Assembly: GCA_903940125.1 (NCBI GenBank)
Contig: CAJAJL010000078.1
Span: forward strand, 1-64,000
Reading direction: 5' to 3'
DNA from: an uncultured Chlorobiaceae bacterium
GTDB taxonomy: Bacteria > Bacteroidota > Chlorobiia > Chlorobiales > Chlorobiaceae
DNA: 64,000 nucleotides
Of the stretch, positions 18,658 through 28,304 are shown piece after piece; the stretch's first letter is position 1; each line of letters opens with the position of its first letter. A model generated the notes under the pieces. It made no database searches. It was not told where the DNA came from and worked only from the letters and a program-made list of their open reading frames with translations. The translations under genes and the position numbers were made by a program.

Positions 18658-19404
18658 ATGGACGCCGAACATTCCGAAAACATTGTTTATGGCAGGAATG
18701 CTGTTCTTGAGCTTCTCCAGCAAAAACCGGAGAGCATTGAGAAGATTTATTTTCAGTTTAATACCTCTCACCCGAAGCTGAAGGAAATTGTTATTACAGC
18801 CCGGAGGCTGAAGCTCGTAAGCGGAAAGGCCCGGCTTGAAAAACTTTCTCTTATTGCCGGAACAACAAAACATCAGGGTGTTTGCGCGCTTATCAGCTCG
18901 GTTACCTATTACTCGCTGGAGGAGGTGCTCCAAAGCCCCCGCAATACCTATCCTCTCTTTGTGGTGCTGCAGGGCCTCGATGATCCTCACAACATCGGAG
19001 CTATTATAAGAACGGCTGAAGCTGTGGCTGCCGATGCCGTTGTGCTGGTTGAAGGAAAGGGATCACCTGTAAACGCGGTTGTTAACAAAGCCTCTGCGGG
19101 AGCCCTTTCCCACATGAGAGTCTGTAAGGTTAAAAGCCTTGTGCGCGCCCTGGAATTTCTGCATCTGCAGAATGTTCAGATTATCGCTGCCGATATGGAT
19201 GCAGAACTTAATTATACCGACACAGATATGAAAAAATCTACAGCCATTGTGCTCGGGATGGAGGGGAGCGGGCTGGCTCCAGAAGCGTTGGAGTTCTGCG
19301 ATCATGTTGTCCGCATTCCCATGGCTGGTTGCGTGGAGTCCCTCAATGTGAGTGTAACGGCGGGGGTGCTTCTCTATGAAGCCATGAGGCAGCGGCTTGC
19401 ATAA
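18658..19404 (+). CDS. rlmB: SPOUT-class 2'-O-ribose rRNA methyltransferase (RlmB/TrmH family)
   Basis: A 248-residue knotted methyltransferase that most likely methylates G2251 of 23S rRNA. It has the N-terminal substrate-binding domain (VYGRNAVLELL at residues 10-20) and the three SPOUT motifs: DDPHNIGAIIRTAEA (about 109-123), VLGMEGSGL (about 198-206) and IPMAGCVESLNVSVTAGV (about 219-236). The N-terminal domain favours RlmB over the shorter TrmH. An AGGTCTT lies before the ATG. Divergent from nifJ. Confidence 0.9.
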   Translation: MDAEHSENIVYGRNAVLELLQQKPESIEKIYFQFNTSHPKLKEIVITARRLKLVSGKARLEKLSLIAGTTKHQGVCALISSVTYYSLEEVLQSPRNTYPLFVVLQGLDDPHNIGAIIRTAEAVAADAVVLVEGKGSPVNAVVNKASAGALSHMRVCKVKSLVRALEFLHLQNVQIIAADMDAELNYTDTDMKKSTAIVLGMEGSGLAPEALEFCDHVVRIPMAGCVESLNVSVTAGVLLYEAMRQRLA

Positions 19405-19536
19405 CCACCACTTGCACCAATGATTGGATTGGATTTTTATGCTCTTTTTTCAGCTCTTTGAAAAAAAATATTACCTTGTTTCTCACTGTTCAGTTACTTT
19501 ATCACAAATTCAAATAACACACCATCTCTCTCTGCC

Positions 19537-19920
19537 ATGACTATTCTTGAAGATCTTCGTTATACCAAAGACCATGAATGGATTAAACTGCTTGAAGATG
19601 GCAGTACAGCACTGGTCGGCATTACTGACTTCGCACAGTCAGAGCTTGGGGATATTGTTTTTGTAGAACTGAAACCTGCCGGAACAAAGCTTAAAGAACA
19701 TGAGGTGTTCGGTACCGTGGAAGCTGTCAAAACAGTCGCTGATCTGTTTGCGCCTGTTGCCGGAGAAATTCTTGAACTGAATACCCTGCTTGACAATGCT
19801 GAAATCGTTAATCAGGAGCCTTACAGCAATGGCTGGCTGGTCAGGATAAAGGTTGACAGTCCGACAGCAGTTGATGCACTTCTTGACGCGGCAGCATATC
19901 GTCAGCTGATTGGGGAGTAA
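19537..19920 (+). CDS. gcvH: glycine cleavage system H protein
   Basis: Lipoylated carrier protein of the glycine cleavage complex, shuttling the aminomethyl group from P to T protein. The 127 residues match the family, and the lipoyl-lysine is Lys65 in [13 protein letters not shown]. The motif [10 protein letters not shown] lies at the N-terminus. It is followed after two bases by gcvPA, so the two are co-expressed. gcvT and gcvPB are not in this window. No glycine riboswitch fold is visible in the 132 bases ahead of it. Confidence 0.97.
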   Translation: MTILEDLRYTKDHEWIKLLEDGSTALVGITDFAQSELGDIVFVELKPAGTKLKEHEVFGTVEAVKTVADLFAPVAGEILELNTLLDNAEIVNQEPYSNGWLVRIKVDSPTAVDALLDAAAYRQLIGE

Positions 19921-19922
19921 TC

Positions 19923-21257
19923 ATGCCATTTATTGTCAATACCGCAAACGAAAGAGAGGAGATGCTCCGGGCAATAGGTGCAGGTTCTTTTGATGAACTT
20001 ATTGCCGACATTCCTCAGGAGATCCGCCTTAAAAAAGCCCTTGATGTATTTCCTGCTTTAGATGAACTCCAGGTTCGAAAGCTTCTTGAGAGTCTTGCTT
20101 CGGCCAACCGGAGTACTTCCGATTATATAAGCTTTCTCGGTGGAGGGGCATATGACCATTTTATCCCGATAGCCATCAAAACCATTGCATCCCGCAGTGA
20201 GTTCTATACGGCATACACACCTTATCAGGCGGAGGTATCTCAGGGTACGCTGCAGGCAATTTACGAATACCAGAGTCTTATATGCCGTCTTTACGAGATG
20301 GATGTCACCAACGCGTCAATGTATGACGGTGCTACAGCACTTGCCGAAGCAGTATTGATGGCCATGAACGTTACAGGTCGTAGTCAGGTCGTGGTGGCAG
20401 GGAAGCTTCATCCCTACAATAGTGCAGTTCTGAAAACATATCTTGAGGCATCCGGGCATACTGCGGTTTTACAGAATACCCTTGAAGATGGTGTAGGCGG
20501 TATCTCTTCATTAACAGGACTTGTCACCGACAGCGTGGCCGCAGTCGTTGTTCAGCAGCCTAATTTTTATGGATGTCTGGAAGAGGTTGAGGCGATTCGG
20601 GATATTGCTCATGCAAACGGAGCACTGTTTATCGTTTCAGCTGATCCTCTCTCTCTCGGCGTTTTGGCAGCCCCGGGGAGTTATGGTGCGGATATAGCGG
20701 TTGGTGAAGGTCAGCCGTTGGGTAATGCTCAAAATTTCGGCGGGCCATACCTAGGAATATTTACAGTAAAACAGCAGCTTGTCCGCAAAATACCCGGCCG
20801 TCTGGTAGGGATGACCAAAGACAGGGATGGAGAAGATGGTTTTATTCTTACCCTTCAGACACGCGAGCAGCATATCCGTCGGGAAAAAGCCACGTCGAAC
20901 ATCTGCAGTAACCAGGCGCTTAACGCCCTTCAGGCAGCAGTCTATCTTTCATTGCTTGGCAAAGAGGGTATAAGGGAGGTTGCTGCTCAATCAGCGCGTA
21001 AGGCGCACTACCTGGCGGGAAAAATTGCTGCAATCCCCGGATTTTCCCTGAAGTACAAGTCGCCTTATTTCCGTGAATTTGTGGTGGAGACTCCAATTCC
21101 AGCTGCCGCGGTGATTGCGGCGATGCTGGAAAAGAAGGTATTTGCCGGTTACGATCTTGCTGCTCACGATGAAACCGGACTGCTTATTGCGGTCACGGAA
21201 AAACGGACACGCCGGGAACTTGACAGTTTTGCAGAAAACCTTGGGGCTCTGGTCTGA
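19923..21257 (+). CDS. gcvPA: glycine dehydrogenase (decarboxylating) subunit 1
   Basis: N-terminal half of the two-subunit P protein, 444 residues, which with GcvPB forms the PLP-dependent glycine decarboxylase. The fold-type I motifs are present, for example [27 protein letters not shown] and [11 protein letters not shown]. The PLP lysine resides in subunit 2, which is elsewhere in the genome. The ATG is two bases after the gcvH stop with overlapping GGGGAG as ribosome binding site. It converges on dapA with only 15 bases between them. Confidence 0.95.
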   Translation: MPFIVNTANEREEMLRAIGAGSFDELIADIPQEIRLKKALDVFPALDELQVRKLLESLASANRSTSDYISFLGGGAYDHFIPIAIKTIASRSEFYTAYTPYQAEVSQGTLQAIYEYQSLICRLYEMDVTNASMYDGATALAEAVLMAMNVTGRSQVVVAGKLHPYNSAVLKTYLEASGHTAVLQNTLEDGVGGISSLTGLVTDSVAAVVVQQPNFYGCLEEVEAIRDIAHANGALFIVSADPLSLGVLAAPGSYGADIAVGEGQPLGNAQNFGGPYLGIFTVKQQLVRKIPGRLVGMTKDRDGEDGFILTLQTREQHIRREKATSNICSNQALNALQAAVYLSLLGKEGIREVAAQSARKAHYLAGKIAAIPGFSLKYKSPYFREFVVETPIPAAAVIAAMLEKKVFAGYDLAAHDETGLLIAVTEKRTRRELDSFAENLGALV

Positions 21258-21272
21258 CAATCTTGTCTGACA

Positions 21273-22163
21273 TTATATAAGCCCCAGGGACTCTATCTCC
21301 TTGTCAATACGAGCTTTGTTTTCTGGCGAAAGAGGTACAAGCGGCAGTCTGTAGATCTCTTCAATCATACCCATCCGGGAAAGAGCATATTTTACCGGCA
21401 CCGGATTACTCTCGATAAAGTTCAGTCTGAACAGGGCGCGGTAAGTACTGTTTATAGTCCGTGCCTCTGCCAGATCACCCCGCTTGACAGCCTCAACCAG
21501 CCCCTTGACTTGAGAGGGTATCTCGTTTGCCGCAACAGAAATAACGCCATCCCCACCCATAGCTATGAACGGCAGAATCAGCGAATCCTCACCTGTAAGC
21601 ACGGAGAAGTTATCCGGACGCTCCTCCAGAAGTTCCGCGATCTGTGTGAAATTGTCTGAAGCTTCCTTGACAGCCGCAATGTTTTCAAAATCCCGTGCAA
21701 GTCTCAGAATTGTTGATGCTGCGACATTGCATCCGGTTCTTCCGGGTACGTTGTAGATAATAATCGGCACAGACACAGCTTCCGCTATATGCCTGTAGTG
21801 CTGGTAGATCCCTTCCTGTGAAGGTTTGTTGTAATAGGGTGCTACTGAAAGAAGCGCTGAAGCCCCGGCTTTTACAGCGCTCTGTGCCAGTTCAACGGCA
21901 TGTGCTGTCGAGTTTGTACCGGCCCCTGCGGCTATCAATATTTTGCCATCGGCCTCATCCTTGACCGTGCGTATAATTTCAATCTGTTCATCACCTGAAA
22001 GGGTTGGTGATTCACCTGTTGTGCCGCAGGGTATTATGATATCTGTTCCTGCTTCGATATGAAACTGTACCAGTCTCCGTAAAGCATCGGTATCAATGGA
22101 TCTGTCCTGCCTGAACGGTGTTACAAGTGCAACGGCGGATCCTGAAATGAATCGTCTGGACAT
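21273..22163 (-). CDS. dapA: 4-hydroxy-tetrahydrodipicolinate synthase
   Basis: Condenses pyruvate with aspartate semialdehyde in the diaminopimelate/lysine pathway. 296 residues, TIM barrel. The Schiff-base lysine is Lys166 in AAVKEASD. Tyr137 in [10 protein letters not shown] and the [10 protein letters not shown] loop (46-55) complete the catalytic triad region. Start [17 protein letters not shown] is canonical. Monocistronic by appearance; it converges on gcvPA. Confidence 0.97.
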   Translation of the reverse strand: MSRRFISGSAVALVTPFRQDRSIDTDALRRLVQFHIEAGTDIIIPCGTTGESPTLSGDEQIEIIRTVKDEADGKILIAAGAGTNSTAHAVELAQSAVKAGASALLSVAPYYNKPSQEGIYQHYRHIAEAVSVPIIIYNVPGRTGCNVAASTILRLARDFENIAAVKEASDNFTQIAELLEERPDNFSVLTGEDSLILPFIAMGGDGVISVAANEIPSQVKGLVEAVKRGDLAEARTINSTYRALFRLNFIESNPVPVKYALSRMGMIEEIYRLPLVPLSPENKARIDKEIESLGLI

Positions 22164-22345
22164 ACTTATTTATCCCTTGTTATTGGAAATCGTTGTATTT
22201 CTAACAGGAGAACTCGCGTTTCCAGCCCTCTTGTCGTTTTCGCTTCTTCTCCCTCATCTTTCCCAGTGCAGTATGTATCTCTTCATAAGCATTGATTATC
22301 AGGAGAAAGCACTAAAATTCAAGATACAAAAACAGATAAACATTT

Positions 22346-22699
22346 TCAGGTCGTTGAGTTTCTCCTGTCTGCGGACTTTTTTTGTTTTGGCAAGGGCAAT
22401 TCTTCTGCAGAAACCTTGATAAGATGTGCTAACCATTGGTTGTCATCCCATTTCTCACCAGAAATAAGAAAATAAGGCTTAGCTCCAGAATACGGGATTC
22501 CCTCAACAACCTGGTCAAGAAACGCTTTGCCGGCAGCAGTCTGCTTGACAAATAACTTGTCGTCGCAAACGAGTGCCACAACCTTTGTATCACAATAGAC
22601 AGCATACTCTCCGAACATTTTCTTCGCGTAAACAGTCCCCGCCTGAGCGATTTGTTCAACAATGTAATCAACCGTGCTTTGACGTGAGGCCATTGTCAT
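22346..22699 (-). CDS. TfoX N-terminal domain protein
   Basis: A 117-residue protein with the TfoX_N fold found in the first half of the competence regulator TfoX/Sxy. Typical phrases are KKMFGEYAVYCDTKVVALVCDDKLFVK and PYSGAKPYFLIS. The C-terminal TfoX domain is missing, as in many stand-alone family members of unknown role. An internal ATG at 22693 is an alternative start. The basic C-terminus (KQKKSADRR) could contact nucleic acid. A link to competence is only inference. Confidence 0.8.
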   Translation of the reverse strand: MTMASRQSTVDYIVEQIAQAGTVYAKKMFGEYAVYCDTKVVALVCDDKLFVKQTAAGKAFLDQVVEGIPYSGAKPYFLISGEKWDDNQWLAHLIKVSAEELPLPKQKKSADRRNSTT

Positions 22700-22725
22700 G
22701 TTTTTTTTATCAAAAATGGCTGCCT

Positions 22726-23301
22726 TTAATGGTGATCTGAAGCCTGTTCAACAGGGAGATAGCAAAGCAATACATTTCCATTTCTGAAGGTTCTTGTCGA
22801 TGTAAGTTTCAGGTTCAGAACGTGATTGATACCTTTGCATATTGATGTGCCTCCACCCAGAATAACGGGATCAACCATGATCTGATATTCGTCGATTAAG
22901 CCACTTTGTGCAAGCTGAGTTACAATGCTCCCGCTGCCAAGAATTGTCATATTCTTACCGGGTATCTGCTTTAGCTTGTGCAATTCATCCACAATATTGT
23001 CATGCACAAGGCTTGTGTTGATCCACTCAGTTTTTTTTAGTGTTTTTGAAAAAACAATCTTATCTGCATTATTCATACGCTCAGCCATGATAGGATCATT
23101 CTTGATCGCAAACGGTGTCGGCCAGTAACTGGCCATGAGGTCATAGGTCACCCTTCCGAAGAGAAGCATGTCATCGAGACGAAGCATATCATGAGCATAT
23201 GCATTTGTTTCTTCATCATGCCTGTGCCAGCTGATATCTTTCTCTGCTCCTGCGAAGTAGCCATCAAGTGTTATGAAGTTGAATACTTTTAATTTTTTCA
23301 T
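22726..23301 (-). CDS. dihydrofolate reductase-like protein (RibD C-terminal domain family)
   Basis: A 191-residue stand-alone RibD_C/DHFR-like reductase. It opens with MKKLKVFNFITLDGYFAG. The LLFGRVTYDLMASYWP motif and the nucleotide-binding loop MTILGSGSIVTQLAQSGLIDEY are typical of the YwjB/YyaP group, which bind NADPH but have unknown substrates. The start is set at 23301, where the conserved strand begins; the frame is open six codons further. It sits 27 bases ahead of the TfoX_N gene on the same strand, so the two may be co-transcribed. Confidence 0.85.
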   Translation of the reverse strand: MKKLKVFNFITLDGYFAGAEKDISWHRHDEETNAYAHDMLRLDDMLLFGRVTYDLMASYWPTPFAIKNDPIMAERMNNADKIVFSKTLKKTEWINTSLVHDNIVDELHKLKQIPGKNMTILGSGSIVTQLAQSGLIDEYQIMVDPVILGGGTSICKGINHVLNLKLTSTRTFRNGNVLLCYLPVEQASDHH

Positions 23302-23355
23302 GCAATGTATCATGATCAAATAGGTTCGATCACCAGCTTTCTCATATATTTCATT

Positions 23356-25062
23356 CTAAACGGATTCAGCGGCGGCAACAAGTTCGGCGGCAAGACTGAG
23401 GGATGCAGGTGAAATGTCTTTTCCGCTGATAAGTCCGGCAATAGCCTCCAGCCGGCTGTCATGGTCAAGAGGTGTTACTTCGGTAACGGTTCTGTCGAGT
23501 TGAATTGATTTTTGAACCTGAAGGTGCAGATCAGCCATAGCAGCGATTTGAGGGAGGTGGGTAATAGCTATGATTTGATGCAGGCGTGAAAGTTTTTTCA
23601 GGCATTTGCCTACGGCTTCTGCCACACGACCACTGATACCGGTATCAATTTCATCAAAAATAAGGATCGGGAGCTTGTCAGATCCAGCCAGAGCGCTTTT
23701 CATGGCGAGCATGATTCTTGAAATTTCACCCCCTGACGCAACTTTCACCAGTGGTCTTGGTTTTTCACCGGGATTGGCTGAAATAAGGAATTCAATCTGG
23801 TCGTAGCCACTGCTGAAAGCGGCGAAATTCTTTCCATCGATTGAGATGTCACCCTCATTCTGCTTCTCATACCCTATGCTGACGATAAAGGTTGCGTTCG
23901 GTATGCCGAGTTCTGCTAACTGTTCCTGTATGACAGCTTCAAGGTGTTGTGCAGCTTGATGTCGTTTTATTGATAGTGTAATTGCAGCTTTCGATAGTTC
24001 TGCTTTTTGTCGAGTGATTTGTTGCTCGATATGGCTTATCTCTTCTTCAAGGTTGTCCTCAAGTGCAATTTTATTGTCAAGCTCGTTCTGCAGATCGATC
24101 AGTCCGGAGAGTGTGCGGCCATATTTTTTGCAGATGCGTTGGAGCTTGAGCTGGCGTTCACGAAGTGAGTCGAGCCTGCCAGGGTTAAAATCAACATCAG
24201 ACCGATAGCTGCGGGTGAAGCGGGCAAGTTCATCGATAATACTTTTTGCCGTACGGGTTTCCTCAACATGAATCTCAAAGCGTTTGTCAATAAGGGCAAG
24301 TTTTTCAAGGATTTGTAGCCCTGAAGCTATAGAGGAATAAACTGAGTGTTCATTGTCGTAAAGCAGTTCGCTTAGGGAAGTGCTGAGGCTGAACAGGGCT
24401 TCGGCATTTTCAAGCAATGTTATTTCGGTTTCAATGCTCTCGTCTTCGCTGTTTTTCAGGTCAAGAGAGTTGAGTTCATTCAGCTGGAATTCTACTATCT
24501 CTTTGTTAACATGGATCTCGGCAGCCTCTTTTTTTAGTCTGTTCAGTTGGTGCTGCAGTTCTTGAAGCTCTGAGCGGGCTGTTTTATATGCGGTTACTTC
24601 GGGTGCGCTCCGGGCGAAATCATCAAGCAGGGTTTCGTGTGTATCGGTATTCAGCAGCATCTGGTGTTCATGCTGTCCGTGCAGGTCAATAATTATATCT
24701 CCAACCTGTTTCAGCAGTGCTGCCGTACTTGGTGTATCGTTGATGAAGCATCGTGATTGACCGCTTGTTGAGAGTTCTCTGCGGAGAATGAGTTCGGATG
24801 TTGTTTCAATCTCTGCTATATGCAGAAGGCTCTTGATTTTTTCAGAGTGAACCTCTTTGAGCACCGCTTCGATGACCGCTTTTGTTGTGCCGGACCTTAC
24901 CAGATCGCTGCTTGCCCGCTCACCAAGAACTAGGTTCAGTGCTCCGATAAGAATAGACTTCCCTGCACCCGTCTCTCCGGTGATAATGGTTAACCCAGGG
25001 GTGAACTCAACCGTTAGTTCCTGAATAAGCGCGTAATTTTTAATATAAAGAGTGCAAAGCAT
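23356..25062 (-). CDS. recN: DNA repair protein RecN
   Basis: SMC-like ATPase acting early in double-strand break repair. 568 residues: Walker A GETGAGKS at 29-36, a long coiled-coil middle (about 150-370), and the ABC signature LVKVASGGEISRIMLAMK with Walker B LPILIFDEIDTGISGR near the C-terminus. Length and motif order match RecN. Single gene, followed upstream by a terminator that belongs to tatA. Confidence 0.97.
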   Translation of the reverse strand: MLCTLYIKNYALIQELTVEFTPGLTIITGETGAGKSILIGALNLVLGERASSDLVRSGTTKAVIEAVLKEVHSEKIKSLLHIAEIETTSELILRRELSTSGQSRCFINDTPSTAALLKQVGDIIIDLHGQHEHQMLLNTDTHETLLDDFARSAPEVTAYKTARSELQELQHQLNRLKKEAAEIHVNKEIVEFQLNELNSLDLKNSEDESIETEITLLENAEALFSLSTSLSELLYDNEHSVYSSIASGLQILEKLALIDKRFEIHVEETRTAKSIIDELARFTRSYRSDVDFNPGRLDSLRERQLKLQRICKKYGRTLSGLIDLQNELDNKIALEDNLEEEISHIEQQITRQKAELSKAAITLSIKRHQAAQHLEAVIQEQLAELGIPNATFIVSIGYEKQNEGDISIDGKNFAAFSSGYDQIEFLISANPGEKPRPLVKVASGGEISRIMLAMKSALAGSDKLPILIFDEIDTGISGRVAEAVGKCLKKLSRLHQIIAITHLPQIAAMADLHLQVQKSIQLDRTVTEVTPLDHDSRLEAIAGLISGKDISPASLSLAAELVAAAESV

Positions 25063-25119
25063 GGCCGGGTATGTTGAACAACAGGACTATAGTGAGGCTT
25101 CACTGGCTATAATCAGACA

Positions 25120-25142
25120 AAAAGCCCTGTTGAGGGCTTTAT
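25120..25142 (-). terminator. intrinsic terminator after tatA
   Basis: AAAGCCCT and AGGGCTTT form an eight-base-pair stem with a GTTG loop. Read on the minus strand it is followed by further T residues, ending the tatA transcript ahead of recN. Confidence 0.8.
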
Positions 25143-25177
25143 TACGCAGTTTATCCAGGACAAGAAAAGGGCTCGTT

Positions 25178-25354
25178 TCACTTTTTTGGCATTGTATCAG
25201 CCTTATTGTTTTCCTCATCTTCATTCTGGGCTTTTTTGAATTCCTTTATTCCTTTTCCCATACCTCTTGCAAGCTCAGGAAGCTTTTTTGCTCCGAACAA
25301 CAGCAAAACAATAACCAGAATAAGCAAAAGTTCCTGTCCACCTAATCCGAACAT
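25178..25354 (-). CDS. tatA: twin-arginine translocase subunit TatA
   Basis: A 58-residue protein that forms the variable-size pore of the Tat pathway exporting folded proteins. The short N-terminal transmembrane helix is [16 protein letters not shown] (about 6-21), followed by the hinge and amphipathic helix [20 protein letters not shown] and a charged tail, the exact TatA layout including the FG-x-KKLPEL motif. GGAG lies just ahead of the ATG at 25354. It stands alone, flanked by recN and psd; tatC and tatB are not nearby. Confidence 0.93.
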   Translation of the reverse strand: MFGLGGQELLLILVIVLLLFGAKKLPELARGMGKGIKEFKKAQNEDEENNKADTMPKK

Positions 25355-25467
25355 AGTGGATTCTCCGGCGAATTAAAATGATGAAGAGCTTGTCTCATAA
25401 CTCTTATATAAGCAATCTGTTTTCGTTAACCAACTCTTCTGAATAAACATGCTGTTCTTTCCATCAA

Positions 25468-26109
25468 TCAATAACGGGCAAGAATTGTTTCTCCGGCACG
25501 GGTTGTCTGACCGGGTTGAACCTGAACTGAAGCTGAAGAGGGAAGAGTGACATCTACCCTTGAGCCGAACTTGATCATGCCGAACCTGTTGCCGGAATTG
25601 ACTGTTTCACCGACTTGGAGAGTGCAGACAATTCTTCTTGCTAAAAAACCGGATACCTGATTAAAAAAAACCTCGATCTCCCCGTTATCAATTCCGATCT
25701 CCATCTTTTCATTGTTTTCAACACTCTGGGGATCGAACGCCATCAGGAATTTACCGGGACAGTATTGAAGATGGGTGACTTTTCCGCTGAGCGGTATGCG
25801 GTTGACATGGACGTTGAATGGCGACATAAAGATACTGATCAGCGTGACGGATTTACCGCTGCTCTTCTGGACATGCTGCTGTACAAGAAGAATTTTTCCA
25901 TCGGCAGGTGCCAGAACCGTCCGGTTTTCATAAGGAATTTTTCGGTCCGGATCACGGAAAAAATAGAGGGTAAACAGCATTGCGGTGCAGGCAGTAAGCA
26001 GGAAAACTATCCGGAGCCAAATGGGAAAAAGCAGTGCAGCGGCGCTGATGAGAAGGCTCATGATAAAAACCTTTGTCATGGTGCTGTTGCCGTAAGAAGT
26101 GAACATCAC
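25468..26109 (-). CDS. psd: phosphatidylserine decarboxylase family protein
   Basis: Pyruvoyl-dependent enzyme making phosphatidylethanolamine from phosphatidylserine at the inner membrane. 213 residues is the short archaeal-type form. Two hydrophobic segments at about 12-45 anchor it. The self-cleavage site is the GSR in MIKFGSRVDV, where the serine becomes the pyruvoyl group of the small subunit. FFRDPDRKIP and MSPFNVHVNRIP are conserved family motifs. Another ATG (MTKVF) at 26079 could be the start. The usual partner pssA is not adjacent. Confidence 0.9.
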   Translation of the reverse strand: MMFTSYGNSTMTKVFIMSLLISAAALLFPIWLRIVFLLTACTAMLFTLYFFRDPDRKIPYENRTVLAPADGKILLVQQHVQKSSGKSVTLISIFMSPFNVHVNRIPLSGKVTHLQYCPGKFLMAFDPQSVENNEKMEIGIDNGEIEVFFNQVSGFLARRIVCTLQVGETVNSGNRFGMIKFGSRVDVTLPSSASVQVQPGQTTRAGETILARY

Positions 26110-26266
26110 TGTTAGTTTATAATCATTTTATTATGATAACTCTCCCTATGATAATTATTTATCTTGTACATGTGAAAAACGGGGAAATAATTTTCGTTTT
26201 TTTCAATTCCGGTGAGCATTGTTTCGATGAAGTTAAATTTCATTGTGGAAGGAGAGTTGGTATCAA

Positions 26267-27247
26267 GTGAATGTGTTAGAAAAAAAGTTTCTTGAGCAGA
26301 TCAGAATAAGGCAACTGGTAGAAGAGGGTGAGAGGGTTCTTGTTGCTGTTTCCGGAGGGCCGGATTCAATGGCTATGCTCTCTCTGTTCTGTGCAGTAAA
26401 GCCTGTTCTCCATTGTGAACTGGCAGTGGCTCACTGCAACTTTCAACTTCGAGGTGAGGAAAGTGATGCTGAAGAGCAATTTGTACGGGATCATTGCTTT
26501 TCGCTTGACCTGGAATGTTTTGTCGAGCAGTGTGATACCCTGAAGTCCGCCGGTGAGTGGAAGAAGTCCGTTGAGGAGAGCGCAAGAATTCTGCGGTACA
26601 GTTATTTTGAAAAGGTCATGCAGGAGAAAGGGTACACCAGGGTTGCGACGGGTCATCATGTCAATGATAATGCCGAGACAATTCTCTTTAATCTTTTCAG
26701 AGGGGTCTCATTGCATGGCTTAAAAGGTATTCGAGCCCGTCATGGTAAAATTATCAGACCTATGCTTCTTATTCATAAAGCTGACATTATCGCATATCTG
26801 AAGGAAAAAGGCATTGATAGTAGAACAGATACCAGCAATCTTGTCAACGATTATGACCGGAATTTTATCAGGAATCGTGTTATCCCGTTGATTGAAGAGC
26901 GATTTCCTCATAAACTTATGCCATCGCTTCGTAGGCTGTCGGAACAAGCCGGGGAACTTGAAGAGTTCCTTGAGCTCTATTTCGAGAATCTGATTGAGCA
27001 TGAACCGGGGTTGTCCCTTACTGATGGAGAGCTTAATGTTCATGCTCTGCAACAGCTTTTGATCTTTGAGCAGAAAGAGGTTTTCAAGAGGGCTTTACAG
27101 GATCTTGATATTCCTGTTGACAATCAGACGCTTCAGAAGCTGGTTGATCTTCTGCATACGCAGCCTGGAAAAAAGGTTTTGGCGGGGCGGCAATTGCAGG
27201 TGCTCTGGAAAGGAGGATCTCTTTGTTTTATGCGTGATCTTCCTTGA
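26267..27247 (+). CDS. tilS: tRNA(Ile)-lysidine synthetase
   Basis: Adds lysine to C34 of the AUA-reading tRNA-Ile, an essential step in decoding. About 326 residues, with the N-type ATP pyrophosphatase PP-loop VAVSGGPDSMAM near the N-terminus, the motif HCNFQLRGEESDAEE and TGHHVNDNAETIL. The C-terminal domain is truncated relative to E. coli TilS (about 430), as in many other bacteria. I chose the GTG at 26267 because the strong AAGGAGAG (26249-26256) lies inside any longer frame and would be about ten bases away. Confidence 0.93.
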   Translation: MNVLEKKFLEQIRIRQLVEEGERVLVAVSGGPDSMAMLSLFCAVKPVLHCELAVAHCNFQLRGEESDAEEQFVRDHCFSLDLECFVEQCDTLKSAGEWKKSVEESARILRYSYFEKVMQEKGYTRVATGHHVNDNAETILFNLFRGVSLHGLKGIRARHGKIIRPMLLIHKADIIAYLKEKGIDSRTDTSNLVNDYDRNFIRNRVIPLIEERFPHKLMPSLRRLSEQAGELEEFLELYFENLIEHEPGLSLTDGELNVHALQQLLIFEQKEVFKRALQDLDIPVDNQTLQKLVDLLHTQPGKKVLAGRQLQVLWKGGSLCFMRDLP

Positions 27248-27258
27248 GTTGCCGCAGT

Positions 27259-28293
27259 CTATTCTTTCTGTTTGGCGTGTTGAAAGAGTTCAATGGGCAG
27301 ATTGGCATGAATGATGACTGATTCAAGGTTCTGCTCAATCTCGATTTTGTTAAGGAGTTCTTTGGTTTGTCCGCCAGTTCTCGTTCCCGAAAGTTCGGTA
27401 AGTTTAAGCGCACCCCAAAGGAATGTTGAAGCGAAATAAGCTCCTTTTCGGGTTGCATAGACCCATTCGCTTTGCCCTTCAATTCCATTGTTGAATTTTA
27501 CAGAGAGGGCAAGGTTCTGAATGCTGTTTAGATTTCCAAGGCTTTTGATATCCTGATTTGCTGAGGTGAGACTTTGGAGAGCCCCTATCGTCCAGGCTGC
27601 AGAGGGGAGTGCAAACCAGAGATGTGATTTATAGACGGCCTTGTTGATAAGTGCTGTTGTGAGTGAGTCTCTCTGATAAAAGCTGCCGGTCGGGAGGAGA
27701 AACTCTTTCAGCAATTTTCTGTTGTTTGACAGTGCGATTTTCCTTGGGCTGAGCGGGCAGAGATATAAGGTGCTGTCAAAAGAGTAGCACCGATAGCCAC
27801 CGATTGTTTCAGATGTAGTGCTGTTTTTTTGGAGAAAGGAGTCAGGAAGTTTTTGCGAAAAGGGGCCCCAGGCAATTCCCAGATATTCCTGCTCTTTGTA
27901 TCCATGGCGTTTAAAACTGACCAGCAGCGTATCAATGTCGAGAGAGGGATTGATACTGGCAGCGTTCATGAGAGTGTATAGCTGGCCTTTAGGCTGGAAG
28001 AGCGGTGCCTTTTTCAGGGAGTCAGGAATGATCTTCAGCCAGAGGCTGCTTTGGCGGATATCTTTAAGGCCTATGTAGATCAGTGCATCGGTTTTTCCTG
28101 GAATGTGATCAACAATTGCTTTAAGTTCAGGGCTTAGAGGTTCAGGGTTTAATCGGGGTTTCGGATAGTTAATCCATAGAACAACAGCAAGAAAGCTTAG
28201 AAAGCCGACAACGCTGATCGATAAGAGAAGTCCTGCACCTTTTTTCAGTGAACGTTTTTCTGGTTGTGCTTCAGGGTTTTGATTCCAAGGCAT
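27259..28293 (-). CDS. membrane-anchored protein of unknown function
   Basis: A 344-residue protein I do not recognise. A proline-containing cytoplasmic start is followed by one transmembrane helix (about residues 20-43, LLLSISVVGFLSFLAVVLW), so the remaining 300 residues should face the periplasm. That part has a mixed alpha/beta look with short repeats of aromatic-bounded strands, and no enzymatic motif. It is 11 bases from the rnhA stop on the same strand, downstream of it, so the two are likely co-transcribed. It converges on tilS. Confidence 0.7.
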   Translation of the reverse strand: MPWNQNPEAQPEKRSLKKGAGLLLSISVVGFLSFLAVVLWINYPKPRLNPEPLSPELKAIVDHIPGKTDALIYIGLKDIRQSSLWLKIIPDSLKKAPLFQPKGQLYTLMNAASINPSLDIDTLLVSFKRHGYKEQEYLGIAWGPFSQKLPDSFLQKNSTTSETIGGYRCYSFDSTLYLCPLSPRKIALSNNRKLLKEFLLPTGSFYQRDSLTTALINKAVYKSHLWFALPSAAWTIGALQSLTSANQDIKSLGNLNSIQNLALSVKFNNGIEGQSEWVYATRKGAYFASTFLWGALKLTELSGTRTGGQTKELLNKIEIEQNLESVIIHANLPIELFQHAKQKE

Positions 28294-28304
28294 ACGTCAG
28301 CGTA

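Noticed and set aside
19405-19536. Glycine riboswitch ahead of gcvH
   Set aside because: The 132 bases are AT-rich with no tandem-aptamer-like helices or conserved glycine-binding core.
25052-25345. A 97-codon hydrophobic + strand frame
   Set aside because: It is antisense to tatA and its hydrophobicity comes from the complement of the TatA helix region; the minus-strand gene has the exact TatA motif and a ribosome binding site.
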